DNA of 64,000 nucleotides from DAIQNV01 sp038748775. Its GTDB lineage: Bacteria > Planctomycetota > Phycisphaerae > Phycisphaerales > UBA1924. The notes under the pieces are model-generated. The model had not been told where the DNA came from and searched no databases. It was given only the letters and a program-made list of their open reading frames with translations. The stretch spans positions 62,001 to 126,000 of the forward strand of contig JBCDIT010000006.1 in the NCBI GenBank assembly GCA_038748775.1. Reading direction: 5' to 3'. This document shows, piece by piece, positions 38,347-46,701 of the stretch. The translations under genes were made by a program, and so were the position numbers. How positions within the stretch are numbered: the first letter of the stretch is position 1; the number at the start of each line of letters is the position of its first letter.

Positions 38347-38598
38347 CTAGACCTCAGAGCACCAATACCCCTCCGGCTGCGCCCGAACCGCGTCCGCTGC
38401 CGTCTCATACCTCTCACCCTCACACAGCGACTCCAGAGCGACCGCGGCGTCATCCGGCACGCGACGGCCCTCGAGCTCGAAGTCTGGCTCGTCCGCGCAG
38501 ATCGCCTCAAGATCAAGCAGTCGTGCCAACGCCGCACCCATCGTCTCAGCAACGACCCAGTGGTCCGCACCGTCGTGGAAGTGATACAGCCCAGCCAT
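38347..38598 (-). CDS. Unknown small phage protein
   Basis: 83 residues from ATG 38598 (MAGLYHFHDGADHWVVAETM). Acidic, with DLEAICADEPDFELEGRRVP in the middle and AVRAQPEGYWCSEV at the end. The upstream in-frame extension is low quality and overlaps the previous gene. No family was recognised. Confidence 0.5.
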   Translation of the reverse strand: MAGLYHFHDGADHWVVAETMGAALARLLDLEAICADEPDFELEGRRVPDDAAVALESLCEGERYETAADAVRAQPEGYWCSEV

Positions 38599-38618
38599 AC
38601 AACACCCCTTTGCAACAA

Positions 38619-38945
38619 CTAAGACGATGCAACCCGCACCCGAACCCGAACCCGCTGGCCCGCCGCGGGCGACGAGACGCGGCACTCGAGCTCGGTCGCA
38701 CCGCCCGGCTCATCGATGACGACCGACGCCGACGCCGGCGACACCAACAGAGCCTCAGAGAACTCAGAAACGACCTGGCCCGACCCATCGCGAACCGCGA
38801 TCATCGCCGTACTCCACCACGGGTCGCCCCAGGCATCGACGCGGATCGCTGTTGGCGCCCGCTCGCCTTCACCGCACAGCGGCACGCGCACCGCGTCCTC
38901 GATCGACCCGTCGAGCTCGACCGTCGCGACGTCTAGCCAGTCCAT
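38619..38945 (-). CDS. Unknown small phage protein, beta-rich
   Basis: 108 residues, MDWLDVATVELDGSIEDAVR to VRVRVRVASS. Alternating hydrophobic residues suggest a small beta sandwich. It lies 6 bases after the end of gene 38952-39377 in the same operon and is probably a minor structural protein; nothing more can be said. Confidence 0.5.
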   Translation of the reverse strand: MDWLDVATVELDGSIEDAVRVPLCGEGERAPTAIRVDAWGDPWWSTAMIAVRDGSGQVVSEFSEALLVSPASASVVIDEPGGATELECRVSSPAAGQRVRVRVRVASS

Positions 38946-38951
38946 GAGCCA

Positions 38952-39377
38952 CTACCCCTCCGGACACGTCCGCACCCCGCGGTGCTCACCAAAGAGCCAG
39001 TACACCGTCTCGAACGTTTGCAACAAGACCCCGTCGTCCCCGGTCGGGAACGTCACCGCCAGACCCCGGCTCCCGACCGTCGCCGGGACGATCGGCTCGT
39101 CGCCGGTGACGACCAAAGGCGTCACCCGCATCGACCAATCGACGTCGACCAAAGGCCCCCGGACGAGCCGCACGCCGTACGAGACCGACGACGCCCGGGG
39201 CTGCGAACCGCCACTCGCCTGAACCGACTCGACCACACACCGCCGGATCCGAACGCGGCCGTTCTCGAGCCGCCTGATGCGGTCCTCGAGCTTGCGAACA
39301 TGCTCGAGCAGCTCGTTCAGCCGCACCGCCGAGAGCCTGTCCCCTGCCTCAAACCGCTCCACGCCGAAGACCCTCAC
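38952..39377 (-). CDS. Phage protein with N-terminal coiled coil
   Basis: 141 residues. MRVFGVERFEAGDRLSAVRL is followed by a heptad helix LLEHVRKLEDRIRRLENGRV, as in many trimeric fibre-tip or baseplate proteins, then a beta-rich half ending TVYWLFGEHRGVRTCPEG. The ATG overlaps the stop of the previous gene (ATGA). The coiled coil suggests an oligomeric virion part. Confidence 0.5.
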   Translation of the reverse strand: MRVFGVERFEAGDRLSAVRLNELLEHVRKLEDRIRRLENGRVRIRRCVVESVQASGGSQPRASSVSYGVRLVRGPLVDVDWSMRVTPLVVTGDEPIVPATVGSRGLAVTFPTGDDGVLLQTFETVYWLFGEHRGVRTCPEG

Positions 39378-39799
39378 TCATCCGCGAGATGGCCGATCAA
39401 CCGGGCGCGATCCTCAGCGGACAATCGCTGCGCCAGATTCAACACGCGAGCCACGTCCGACGTCTTCGCCGTTGGCCCCAAGAGCAGCGTCCACACGTCG
39501 CCCACCGCCACCGTCCCAACGAGCTCTCCGGTCAGCTCGACGCGAACGCCACTGCCCTGAGGCATGGCCACCGCTGGACCGCCTCCCGGCGCTACCGGCG
39601 ACAGCGTGACGCGGTCCCGCCCATCACAAGGTGTTACAGACGTCGCCGTAACGTGTACGGAAAGTGGAAAGGCCGCCCGCGTCGCGTCGTACATGCGAAC
39701 CGCGTTCGTGACCGCGTGATGAAGCGCCCCGGACACGGACGGATCCGCAGCCTCGAACGCCAGTCGATCTCGATCGTCCTGCGTCATCATTTCAACCAC
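39374..39799 (-). CDS. Unknown phage tail-region protein
   Basis: 141 residues, MVEMMTQDDRDRLAFEAADP onward; the second or third Met may be the true start. The centre is beta-rich (GSGVRVELTGELVGTVAVGD) and the end is a helical ARVLNLAQRLSAEDRARLIG. It is translationally coupled to the coiled-coil gene downstream. No family was recognised. Confidence 0.5.
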   Translation of the reverse strand: MVEMMTQDDRDRLAFEAADPSVSGALHHAVTNAVRMYDATRAAFPLSVHVTATSVTPCDGRDRVTLSPVAPGGGPAVAMPQGSGVRVELTGELVGTVAVGDVWTLLLGPTAKTSDVARVLNLAQRLSAEDRARLIGHLADE

Positions 39800-39815
39800 C
39801 CCGCTCCCGACGGCA

Positions 39816-40601
39816 TCACGGCCACAGCCCCGACAAATCCGCTTCCGGATAGATCTCCGCGAGCGCCACCCCGGTCACCGGCTGCCCATCTGGCCCTTCG
39901 GCCCGGACCGGATACCGCCAGTCCTGCGACAGCTTGAACGAGAACCGCGCGATGAATACCCCGGCCTCATCGCGAGACGTAATGCCAACAAGCAACGCCT
40001 TGCCCGCTCCGATCGTCTCGGTGCGAGCAGTGTCCGGATCGCCCAGCCGCCTCGGCAACACCAGTGGCGAGGCGTTGACCACCGCTCGCGTCACCTGCTC
40101 GGGCTCGCCCTGCCCAGGGAAGAACGCATCGAAGACACCCAGCAACTGCGCCAAAGGCAGCGGCGTGTCTCGGTGGTGCACCACGTCGGCGCGGGGCAAG
40201 AAGGTCTCGACGGTCGGCTCTTGTCCATCGGGGAACGCCCGCCCGGCCAGGTCATACGCGATCCGGTCCGACGTCTGGTCGAAGCGATACTCGGTGTAGA
40301 GAAGGCCCGGCGTCGGCAAAGGTGCGCCGCCGCCCTGTCTCTGAGGCGTCTCGTAGTCCACCGCGACGTGGTAGTACGGATCGGGGTTCGACGGCTGGAG
40401 CGAGATCACCCGCAGATCCGGGAACGCATCCGACCACGCATCACCGTGCGACGGCAACCCCAGAGCGCACACCGCCTCGTCGACGATCGTGGTATCCGTC
40501 AGATACCACCGCCGGCCGCGATAGCCGTTCACCCCATCGCGCCGGAGCTCCTGCGAGTGGTCCGCGGTGTCCTCAAATGTCGCCGTGACCTCATCCGCCA
40601 T
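39816..40601 (-). CDS. Phage tail protein downstream of tape measure, unknown family
   Basis: 261 residues, MADEVTATFEDTADHSQELR to PEADLSGLWP. Mixed alpha/beta text with a clear globular look; in siphophages the gene after the tape measure usually encodes a distal tail protein or tail-tip component, and the size fits. That role is inferred from order, not from a motif. Confidence 0.5.
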   Translation of the reverse strand: MADEVTATFEDTADHSQELRRDGVNGYRGRRWYLTDTTIVDEAVCALGLPSHGDAWSDAFPDLRVISLQPSNPDPYYHVAVDYETPQRQGGGAPLPTPGLLYTEYRFDQTSDRIAYDLAGRAFPDGQEPTVETFLPRADVVHHRDTPLPLAQLLGVFDAFFPGQGEPEQVTRAVVNASPLVLPRRLGDPDTARTETIGAGKALLVGITSRDEAGVFIARFSFKLSQDWRYPVRAEGPDGQPVTGVALAEIYPEADLSGLWP

Positions 40602-40618
40602 CGCCTCACACGCCCAAC

Positions 40619-42172
40619 TCAGCGCACGACCGCGCCAGCCCCTCGACGCTCGAGCCCCTCGATCGCGTCGACGATCCGGCGCATCCCTTCGGCCACGCGG
40701 CGGTGGTGCGCCTTGACTTCTGTTGGCACGCTCGCGCCGGTCCCGAGCACCTGCCTGCGAATGGAAGCGTCGCGCCCCTGCGACACCGAGAGCCCACGCG
40801 ACGGCTCGTCCTCATCCTCGATGCCCACGCGGGCAAGCGCCGCGGTCTCAAGCGCACCGAGCCTCGCGAGCTTGCGTTCGCGGATCGACCGCACGCTCAG
40901 CTCTTCGACACGCCGGCGCCGCTCAGCGAACTCATAGATGATCTTTTCGCGTTCGGCCTCGTCTTTCTTCCCGCGTGCCCGCAAGTCACCGATCTCGAGC
41001 AGCCGGATCTCTCCGTCGATCACACGCTCGCGTTCGTGCTCGGCCGCGAGCGAGGCCTGCGCCTCGTCCCGCTTCGCTCGCTCCATAGCCTTCTCTTCGG
41101 CCCGGATCTTCCCGAGCGTGAGTTGGTAGATCTCCTGAGCCCACGTCAACGCGGCCCGCCGCTCGGCATCGCTCCTCGAGCCGTCGAGCAGGATCTCGTC
41201 GCCGGCCTGAAAGTAGCGAGCCCTCGCGTCGAGGCGTCGAGCGCCGAACTCGTCGCCCTCGAGCCGCATCCGCTCCGCGTCGCGCGCGGTCTGCCCGTCA
41301 AGCCCGCGTCGCCGTTGGATCTGCCGTTGCACACCCGCCCGCCGCTCGGCTTCGTCCAACCGGGCACGGGCCGCCGCGATGTACGCCGCCCGCGTATTCG
41401 AGCTTGTGTCCTGATCTTCGTTGGCACCCCTTGCCGCGTCCTCATACTCGAGCCGAGCCGCAATCTCCGAAGCGGTCGCGTCATCGCCGCGCACCGAAGC
41501 GCCAAGGGCCCGAGCACGCATATCGAGCCGTCGGTTCGCGAGCCGGCGCCGCTCGCCCCGCTCCATCGTCTCGAGTTGACGCACCAGAGCGTCGGTCTCA
41601 TCGATCGAGCCATCCCCGCCCATGAACCCGAGCGCGTTGACAAGCCGGGCCACGTCAGAAATCGGCCCCTGATCCAGCTCCCGAGCAAACCGCTGGGACA
41701 GCCCGCTGCCCGGCACACCCACCCGTGACACGGACCGCCCGAGCACGAGCATGATCGAATCGGCCCGCTTCTTGTGCTCCTCCGCTTGTCGGTTCGCAAA
41801 CGCCCACTTTTGGTTGTACTTGTCGACCGCCGCCGACGCGATCGCCATCGCGCCCGCGACACCGGCCGCCGCGCCGCTGACGAGCGTCGACCACCCGCCG
41901 ACCGCGGCCCACGTCCGTTTCGACAGGTCCCCCACGCGCCGCGTGAGCGACTTCGCCCGCTTCTCGGTCTCCGCAAGATGCCCGTTCTTGCGAGCCCAAA
42001 CCGCGGCCCCATCCGCCCCGAGCTTCTCGAACGCCTCGGAGAGCGACGAGATATGCCCACCGAGCCGACGCTCCGACCGCCGGACGTACTGCTGTTCGCG
42101 CCGCTCGACCGCATCGAGCCCGCGATCGACCCCCTTGGGGTCGAGTGACATAGTGACATCGATATCAGCCAT
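40619..42172 (-). CDS. Tape measure protein (short)
   Basis: 517 residues. The N-terminus (MADIDVTMSLDPKGVDRGLD) is followed by a hydrophobic helix pair (VGGWSTLVSGAAAGVAGAMA) near 90-110. Long charged coiled coils rich in Arg, Glu and Ala follow (RAEEKAMERAKRDEAQASLA). This is the pattern of tape measure proteins, which set tail length. By the usual rule of about 0.15 nm per residue it predicts a tail of roughly 75-80 nm. It follows the chaperone region, as in lambda-like phages, with one extra gene between. Confidence 0.7.
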   Translation of the reverse strand: MADIDVTMSLDPKGVDRGLDAVERREQQYVRRSERRLGGHISSLSEAFEKLGADGAAVWARKNGHLAETEKRAKSLTRRVGDLSKRTWAAVGGWSTLVSGAAAGVAGAMAIASAAVDKYNQKWAFANRQAEEHKKRADSIMLVLGRSVSRVGVPGSGLSQRFARELDQGPISDVARLVNALGFMGGDGSIDETDALVRQLETMERGERRRLANRRLDMRARALGASVRGDDATASEIAARLEYEDAARGANEDQDTSSNTRAAYIAAARARLDEAERRAGVQRQIQRRRGLDGQTARDAERMRLEGDEFGARRLDARARYFQAGDEILLDGSRSDAERRAALTWAQEIYQLTLGKIRAEEKAMERAKRDEAQASLAAEHERERVIDGEIRLLEIGDLRARGKKDEAEREKIIYEFAERRRRVEELSVRSIRERKLARLGALETAALARVGIEDEDEPSRGLSVSQGRDASIRRQVLGTGASVPTEVKAHHRRVAEGMRRIVDAIEGLERRGAGAVVR

Positions 42173-42202
42173 GACTCAGTGCCCCGCACAACCGGGAGCG
42201 GG

Positions 42203-43135
42203 CTAACCCGATGACGACGTCTCTCCGCCCGCATCAACCGAACCAACCGGAACACTCACCGCGACCGCTGACCCGCCCGCCGAACCGCCCCCGCGCCTCG
42301 CCTCGGCCTGCACCTGCCTGAGCTCCCGAACCGCCTTCCGCGACATCCGTCGCACGCCGAGTTGCTTGGCCACCCCCATCGCCGTCCGCACCGGGTGCCC
42401 AAACTTCGCGTTCCGCTCGATCAGCGTCGCGTGCGGCTCCAGATTGTGAAGCCGCAGATAGGTCTTCCGGTTCACGTGCCGCACCTCGCCGGTGCCGCCG
42501 TACAACTGATCGCGAACACTCGTGAGCTTCCGCAGTCCCGACTTCGTGTACGAGCCCGAACCGAACGCGAATCCGCCGCGATCGAAGAACAAAAACCCCT
42601 CTGACTCCGCCGCCTTCGCGAGCTCCTCCTCGGCCCGCCCGAGTCGCCTCTCCGCCTGCCGGAGCCGACGACCGAGCTTGCGGTAGTACGGTTGGCGCGT
42701 CCGCCGCTTGCGCGGCGTGCCGTCTTTCTTGAGCGGATTCGCCCGGTCCTCCCTTTCGTAGAGCTCCCGGAGCCCTGCGAACCGCTTCACCTTGCCCTGC
42801 CAGTAGTCGACCTGCTCGGTCAGCGCCTCGAGCCACTGATCGCGCCTCGTCGAAGGCCGAATCGGCGGGACCGCCCGAATGTCGAGCCCGGCATCGTTCG
42901 CCGCGAGCACCCAGCCCCGAACCAGCCGATTGGTATCCCGCGGCGTGATCTCCGTGACGACGTCGACAAAGACCTCAGCGCCGGCACGAAGCGTCTTCGC
43001 ACCCACCCGCGCCCGGGCCTTGCGGAGCGCCGCCATGATCGCGCGAAAGTTGCGATCATCGACCCGGGCCCGATCCTTGACCTGCGCCGGACTCGGCCGG
43101 CGCGATCCTCTCGGCGACAGCTTCCCTTTCGGCAC
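42203..43135 (-). CDS. HK97 gp10-like tail or neck protein candidate
   Basis: 310 residues, strongly basic. The N-terminal part ends in EITPRDTNRLVRGWVLAAND and the C-terminal part has NLEPHATLIERNAKFGHPVR, the spacing expected in gp10-like tail completion proteins (substrate-like 'linker' then a YxxxLExG-type element). The middle holds a charged coiled coil (GRRLRQAERRLGRAEEELAK) that standard members lack. It lies between the chaperone and the tape measure, which is not the usual place. Confidence 0.4.
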   Translation of the reverse strand: MPKGKLSPRGSRRPSPAQVKDRARVDDRNFRAIMAALRKARARVGAKTLRAGAEVFVDVVTEITPRDTNRLVRGWVLAANDAGLDIRAVPPIRPSTRRDQWLEALTEQVDYWQGKVKRFAGLRELYEREDRANPLKKDGTPRKRRTRQPYYRKLGRRLRQAERRLGRAEEELAKAAESEGFLFFDRGGFAFGSGSYTKSGLRKLTSVRDQLYGGTGEVRHVNRKTYLRLHNLEPHATLIERNAKFGHPVRTAMGVAKQLGVRRMSRKAVRELRQVQAEARRGGGSAGGSAVAVSVPVGSVDAGGETSSSG

Positions 43136-43190
43136 AGACCAACCTCAGCTACCCGGTGGCCACGCTGCGACGAACACGCCCACCAGCCAT

Positions 43191-43400
43191 TCACACCACC
43201 GCCCCACCCACCCCCGCGATCTCCGCCCGCTCCCGACGCTCATCGAGCAACACCGCGAGCCGCTCCTCAAGAACCGAAGGCTCAAGCCGATCCGGATCCC
43301 CATCGCACGTGAGCTCAACCGACGGGAACGCCATAAAGACGCGAAGCGCCCAGTAGCGACTTGTCCGCGACGACCCGTCGGGACATGTCAGCTCGGGCCC
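43191..43400 (-). CDS. -1 frame extension of the tail chaperone (T part of G/GT)
   Basis: Seventy codons in the -1 phase from the slippery site to TGA 43191-43193, with no stop: GPELTCPDGSSRTSRYWALR ... ERLAVLLDERRERAEIAG. It has no good start of its own except an internal ATG at 43334 without a ribosome site. Fused to the upstream gene it gives a protein of about 293 residues. In lambda the GT product bridges the tape measure and the tail tube. The phrases VELTCDGD and ELTCPDGS inside the extension look like a short duplication. Confidence 0.7.
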   Translation of the reverse strand, partial: GPELTCPDGSSRTSRYWALRVFMAFPSVELTCDGDPDRLEPSVLEERLAVLLDERRERAEIAGVGGAVV

Positions 43401-44068
43401 GCGTCGCCCTCCGCCGGCTCCGCCTCGCCCTCCGTCGCCGGCTGCTCGTCGGGCCCAGAGGGGGACGCGCCGCCCTGATTCTTGGTTTCCTCCTGCGTCC
43501 GGAGCACGCGGTCTACGGCCGCGATCGCGTCGGTCGGCACCTCCGCACGCTCAAGCTCGCCGAGCAACTCGAGACCCCAGCGACGCCGGAGCTCGCGGTC
43601 AAACTCTCCGTCCGAGCCCGTCGCCGCCATGTACAACCGGTAGACGTCGCTATCCGGCAACGCGTCGCCGAGCTCCGATGCTGCCGCCTCGCAGTACGCG
43701 ACGCGACGACCGAACGCCTCCGACCGCTGGGCCTTCGCCTTGGCCATATCCGCCCGGTACTCGGTGGTATCGAACACGCCGCCGTTCGCAGTCTCGAACC
43801 CGATCGCGACCGCGACCTCGACGAGGCGCACGAGCGATGCGTGCCCTTCGACACGGGCCGCGTAATCCGGATCGTTCTCGTCGGGCACCCGGGCCGCATG
43901 CGAGCCCCGGGTCGGATCGGTCACCATCGGCGGCCTCGGCTCGGGCATCGCCGCCCCGATCGCCAACCGCTCCGCATGGCTCAGCCGGCGCACGCCGACC
44001 TCTACGCCACCCGACAGCACCACGCGAGCGTCGTGCGCCTCCGCTCGAAGATCTTCCAGTCGCATCAT
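43388..44068 (-). CDS. Tail assembly chaperone (G-like)
   Basis: 226 residues, MMRLEDLRAEAHDARVVLSG to PAEGDAGPS. Helical in the middle (EYRADMAKAKAQRSEAFGRR), with an acidic, proline- and glycine-rich tail. Position just after the tail tube and before the tape measure, and the frameshift site in its last codons, identify it better than its sequence. The short form and the frameshifted long form would coat the tape measure during tail assembly. Confidence 0.65.
   Translation of the reverse strand: MMRLEDLRAEAHDARVVLSGGVEVGVRRLSHAERLAIGAAMPEPRPPMVTDPTRGSHAARVPDENDPDYAARVEGHASLVRLVEVAVAIGFETANGGVFDTTEYRADMAKAKAQRSEAFGRRVAYCEAAASELGDALPDSDVYRLYMAATGSDGEFDRELRRRWGLELLGELERAEVPTDAIAAVDRVLRTQEETKNQGGASPSGPDEQPATEGEAEPAEGDAGPS
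43394..43400 (-). other. Slippery heptamer G GGC CCG for -1 frameshifting
   Basis: In the frame of gene 43388-44068 the codons read GCG GGC CCG AGC TGA, so G-GGC-CCG fits X XXY YYZ exactly, two codons before the stop. After a one-base backward slip the tRNAs re-pair on GGG and CCC, and reading continues for 67 more codons beyond. Its place at the end of the tail chaperone gene is where lambda and most long-tailed phages frameshift. Confidence 0.7.
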
Positions 44069-44119
44069 CGTCTCCAGTGAACCCCACCGACTCCAATCAC
44101 CCCGCTCGGGCGGGGCCGC

Positions 44120-44611
44120 CTACGCCACGTCGCCGCGCTCGATCCGGGTGTCCATGCTCATCATGCTGACCGAGAGCGTGTCAAACTCGGCCCCCGCACT
44201 CAGACCCAGCGACCCCGGCGACACGTAACACCGCGACAGTCGCAAGAACCGCACGCCCGCCGCTGCCCCGCGGAACGGAGGGATCTGCACTTCAACGGTG
44301 TAGGTCTGGTGGTCCCTGCCCGGCCCCGACGGCAGCGAAAGCAACTCCTCGAGCTCGCCGGTCGCCGCCGACGCGGTGTACTTCACGTCGAACGACACCG
44401 AACTCTCCCGGTCCGCCCCGCGCCGCGGAGCGTCCGGGTTCGTGCCGCGGTCGCGATCGATGATCGCTTCCTCGCCGCCCTCGACCATCCGTAGCGAGCC
44501 CTCGACCACGTTCAGCACGACCGAAGTGTCGGTATCGCCGTCCCGCGTGATCAACAGCCGACCGCCGCACTCGAAACCAACAACGTTCGAGTTGACATTC
44601 GTTTCAGCCAT
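44120..44611 (-). CDS. Major tail tube protein candidate
   Basis: 163 residues, MAETNVNSNVVGFECGGRLL onward. Beta-rich with hairpins (VEGSLRMVEGGEEAIIDRDR; QTYTVEVQIPPFRGAAAGVR), a late RLSRCYVSPGSLGLSAGAEF strand and no helices of note: the usual tail-tube look. A strong AGGAGGGG precedes the ATG, as expected for an abundant structural protein. It is immediately followed by the chaperone. Confidence 0.6.
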   Translation of the reverse strand: MAETNVNSNVVGFECGGRLLITRDGDTDTSVVLNVVEGSLRMVEGGEEAIIDRDRGTNPDAPRRGADRESSVSFDVKYTASAATGELEELLSLPSGPGRDHQTYTVEVQIPPFRGAAAGVRFLRLSRCYVSPGSLGLSAGAEFDTLSVSMMSMDTRIERGDVA

Positions 44612-44623
44612 ACCAAGCCCCTC

Positions 44624-45100
44624 CTACACCACAACCCGGACGCGACCCGCCACAGTCATCACGCCTGTACGAATCGCCACCTGCTCATCAACCAACGACA
44701 CCGCGTCGAACGCCGCATCATCGAGCTCGACGACGTGCGTCAGCGGATCGTCTATGAGCGTCTCGAGCGACAACGCCGAACGGAGCCCGTCGCCGGCGGC
44801 CTCGACCGCCAGCGGATCAGCGACACCATCGCCGGGCGGAGCCAGCACCGCAACACTCACACCGACCTGCACCGAGACGCTCACGTCATGCATATCGGTG
44901 TCGTCCGCCGAACGACGCCGCGACATTGGGCTGACCGACACACGAGTCAACCGCCACCAACGCGGGTGCTGATCCGGATCCGGCGTTGGCTCATGCGGAA
45001 GACGCACCTCGATCGACGGCTCGAGCAACTCGGCCGCCGCGACCATCCGCTGGGCGACCAACCGCAGCACGACCTCCGCCCGGACACTCGCACCCATCAC
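44624..45100 (-). CDS. Tail terminator (gpU-like) candidate
   Basis: 158 residues, MMGASVRAEVVLRLVAQRMV to MTVAGRVRVVV. An N-terminal helix, then long beta strands (HDVSVSVQVGVSVAVLAPPG) typical of tail terminator rings. Its place directly before the tail tube gene is where lambda U lies relative to V. No signature motif, so this is a positional call. Confidence 0.45.
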   Translation of the reverse strand: MMGASVRAEVVLRLVAQRMVAAAELLEPSIEVRLPHEPTPDPDQHPRWWRLTRVSVSPMSRRRSADDTDMHDVSVSVQVGVSVAVLAPPGDGVADPLAVEAAGDGLRSALSLETLIDDPLTHVVELDDAAFDAVSLVDEQVAIRTGVMTVAGRVRVVV

Positions 45101-45108
45101 ACGCCCGG

Positions 45109-45465
45109 CTATCCGTCTTTCCTACACCCGATCTCGAGCATGGTCTCGCTGTAATTCGCGACCGAGACCACACTCCATGTTTCGCCGGCATCGACGATCG
45201 TCGCTTGACCCCGAACGAGATCAACGGTCACGTCCGCCACCCGCACGACGAACGACGTCGACATAACGCCCCGATCGCCCGACTTGCCCCGCCTCACCGC
45301 CGTGCGCCCCGCCCGGACCGCGGTATCCGTCGCGACCACTTTCGGCCTCGTGAGCGACTCGCCATCAAGCCCGCCCGCGGTCGACGCAACGACATCGACC
45401 GTGCGATCGAACGCGACCGCCTCCGCATCCTCGGCGAGCAAGTCGAGCTCATCCCGGAACATCAC
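45109..45465 (-). CDS. Head-tail joining protein candidate
   Basis: 118 residues, close to lambda gpFII (117). MMFRDELDLLAEDAEAVAFD is followed by beta strands ending GETWSVVSVANYSETMLEIG. Position between the capsid and tail terminator genes fits a stopper or joining ring. The ATG overlaps the stop of the gene before it. Confidence 0.45.
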   Translation of the reverse strand: MMFRDELDLLAEDAEAVAFDRTVDVVASTAGGLDGESLTRPKVVATDTAVRAGRTAVRRGKSGDRGVMSTSFVVRVADVTVDLVRGQATIVDAGETWSVVSVANYSETMLEIGCRKDG

Positions 45466-45710
45466 GCCGTACCCGAGTCAGCCTGATCGCCCTCGGCCCC
45501 CGAGAGCGCCGCGTCCGCTTCCGCAGACAGGGCCATCTCGGCCACCGACACAAAGAACCCGTCCCGCCACACCCGCTCGACCTCGTCGCGGTCGCGATGC
45601 CCGAACGCGGCCACGAGCGCGGCCTCCGCTTCCTCCGATAGCCCGACATCTTCGACACCGAGCAGCTCACGCCTACCCACAAGCGAACGCGAGTCAGAAA
45701 GAGCACTCAC
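45462..45710 (-). CDS. Small head-tail region protein
   Basis: 82 residues, MSALSDSRSLVGRRELLGVE to GDQADSGTA. Short helices and a hydrophobic centre (EVERVWRDGFFVSVAEMALS). Overlaps both neighbours by 4 bases in ATGA junctions. Probably a small adaptor, by position only. Confidence 0.45.
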   Translation of the reverse strand: MSALSDSRSLVGRRELLGVEDVGLSEEAEAALVAAFGHRDRDEVERVWRDGFFVSVAEMALSAEADAALSGAEGDQADSGTA

Positions 45711-46315
45711 GTAAACACCTCAACGACGGCCCCGAGCCCCGCGGTCGGGTGCATCGGCTCGAGCACGACAACGTGCGCCCCAGCGACGTCCGAGACACTC
45801 AGGCGAGCCTGAGACCCCGACCCCGGCGAATACTCGCGAGGAGCCTGGCCCTTCACCACCTCCCGAAGATCCGCGCCGCTTGCCGTCTCGGCAAACGTCA
45901 CCGTGTCAACGATGCGGTCGGCATCGCTCATCACAGAGGCACCCGCCAAGCCCCCCGCTGGCCCGACCGTCGACCCGAGCGTCGCAACGCCCTGACCAAC
46001 GAGCTCGAGCACCACGGGCGACCGGTCCCAGGCCACCGCCTTCGACGCCGACAACCCAAACCAGCCGAACCACAGCCGGTAGTCGATCGCGTCGCCGTCG
46101 TCGCCCAATCCGAACAGCCGCAGCCGTACGCGCGCGTGCGGGCGAGGCGCCGCGGGCATCCCGACAGCCACGTACCGCGACGACCCGAAGCCGATGGCCC
46201 CAAGAGACGCGAAGTGCCCCCCGAAGCCGCCCGTACCACCCGAGCCGCCCACCACCGACCAATCGGCCTGTTGCCACGGGGCCAGGCGACGCAATGCAGT
46301 GTTTGATAGTGTCAC
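45707..46315 (-). CDS. Unknown phage head-tail region protein
   Basis: 202 residues from GTG 46315 (TLSNTALRRLAPWQQADWSV). The start is fixed by AGGAG 7 bases upstream, which overlaps the stop of the preceding gene; the longer frame to 46378 has no such site. Glycine-rich with a Trp patch (LWFGWFGLSASKAVAWDRSP). A minor virion protein is likely; no family was recognised. Confidence 0.5.
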   Translation of the reverse strand: MTLSNTALRRLAPWQQADWSVVGGSGGTGGFGGHFASLGAIGFGSSRYVAVGMPAAPRPHARVRLRLFGLGDDGDAIDYRLWFGWFGLSASKAVAWDRSPVVLELVGQGVATLGSTVGPAGGLAGASVMSDADRIVDTVTFAETASGADLREVVKGQAPREYSPGSGSQARLSVSDVAGAHVVVLEPMHPTAGLGAVVEVFT

Positions 46316-46323
46316 GCTATCTC

Positions 46324-46683
46324 CTACGGCCGCAACGGCGGCAACGCAACGCCGGCCTCCGAGGCCCGCAATCGCCACTCACGAAAGTCATCGCGAGAAA
46401 CCATGTCCGTGTCGAGCTCCTCGCGGAGCCCAACGAATCCAAGCCGGATTGACGACGCCACGACCTCGCGGAGCTCCTCCCGGAGGGCCTTGCGATCCTC
46501 GACGCTCGACGCCGCCGCCGAGTCGACTCGACTCGCGATCGCCTGAACTCGCTCGTTCTGCCCGCCGGCCCAAAACGCACCGCCGGCGACCGCCGCAATC
46601 GCAGCGATCGCCAGCGGCAGGGCGAGCTTCGATCCGGGACCGATGACAGCGTCCGACCGGATTGGCTCGGCCTTCGCGGTCAT
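46324..46683 (-). CDS. Single-helix membrane protein with coiled coil
   Basis: 119 residues. A hydrophobic helix LALPLAIAAIAAVAGGAFWA at about 20-40 is followed by a charged helix (DSAAASSVEDRKALREELRE). It is unusual for such a gene to sit between the capsid and connector genes. It could be a membrane-linked assembly factor or a lysis-related protein; no evidence decides. Confidence 0.45.
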   Translation of the reverse strand: MTAKAEPIRSDAVIGPGSKLALPLAIAAIAAVAGGAFWAGGQNERVQAIASRVDSAAASSVEDRKALREELREVVASSIRLGFVGLREELDTDMVSRDDFREWRLRASEAGVALPPLRP

Positions 46684-46701
46684 ATCACCCTCCCCCGAGA
46701 C

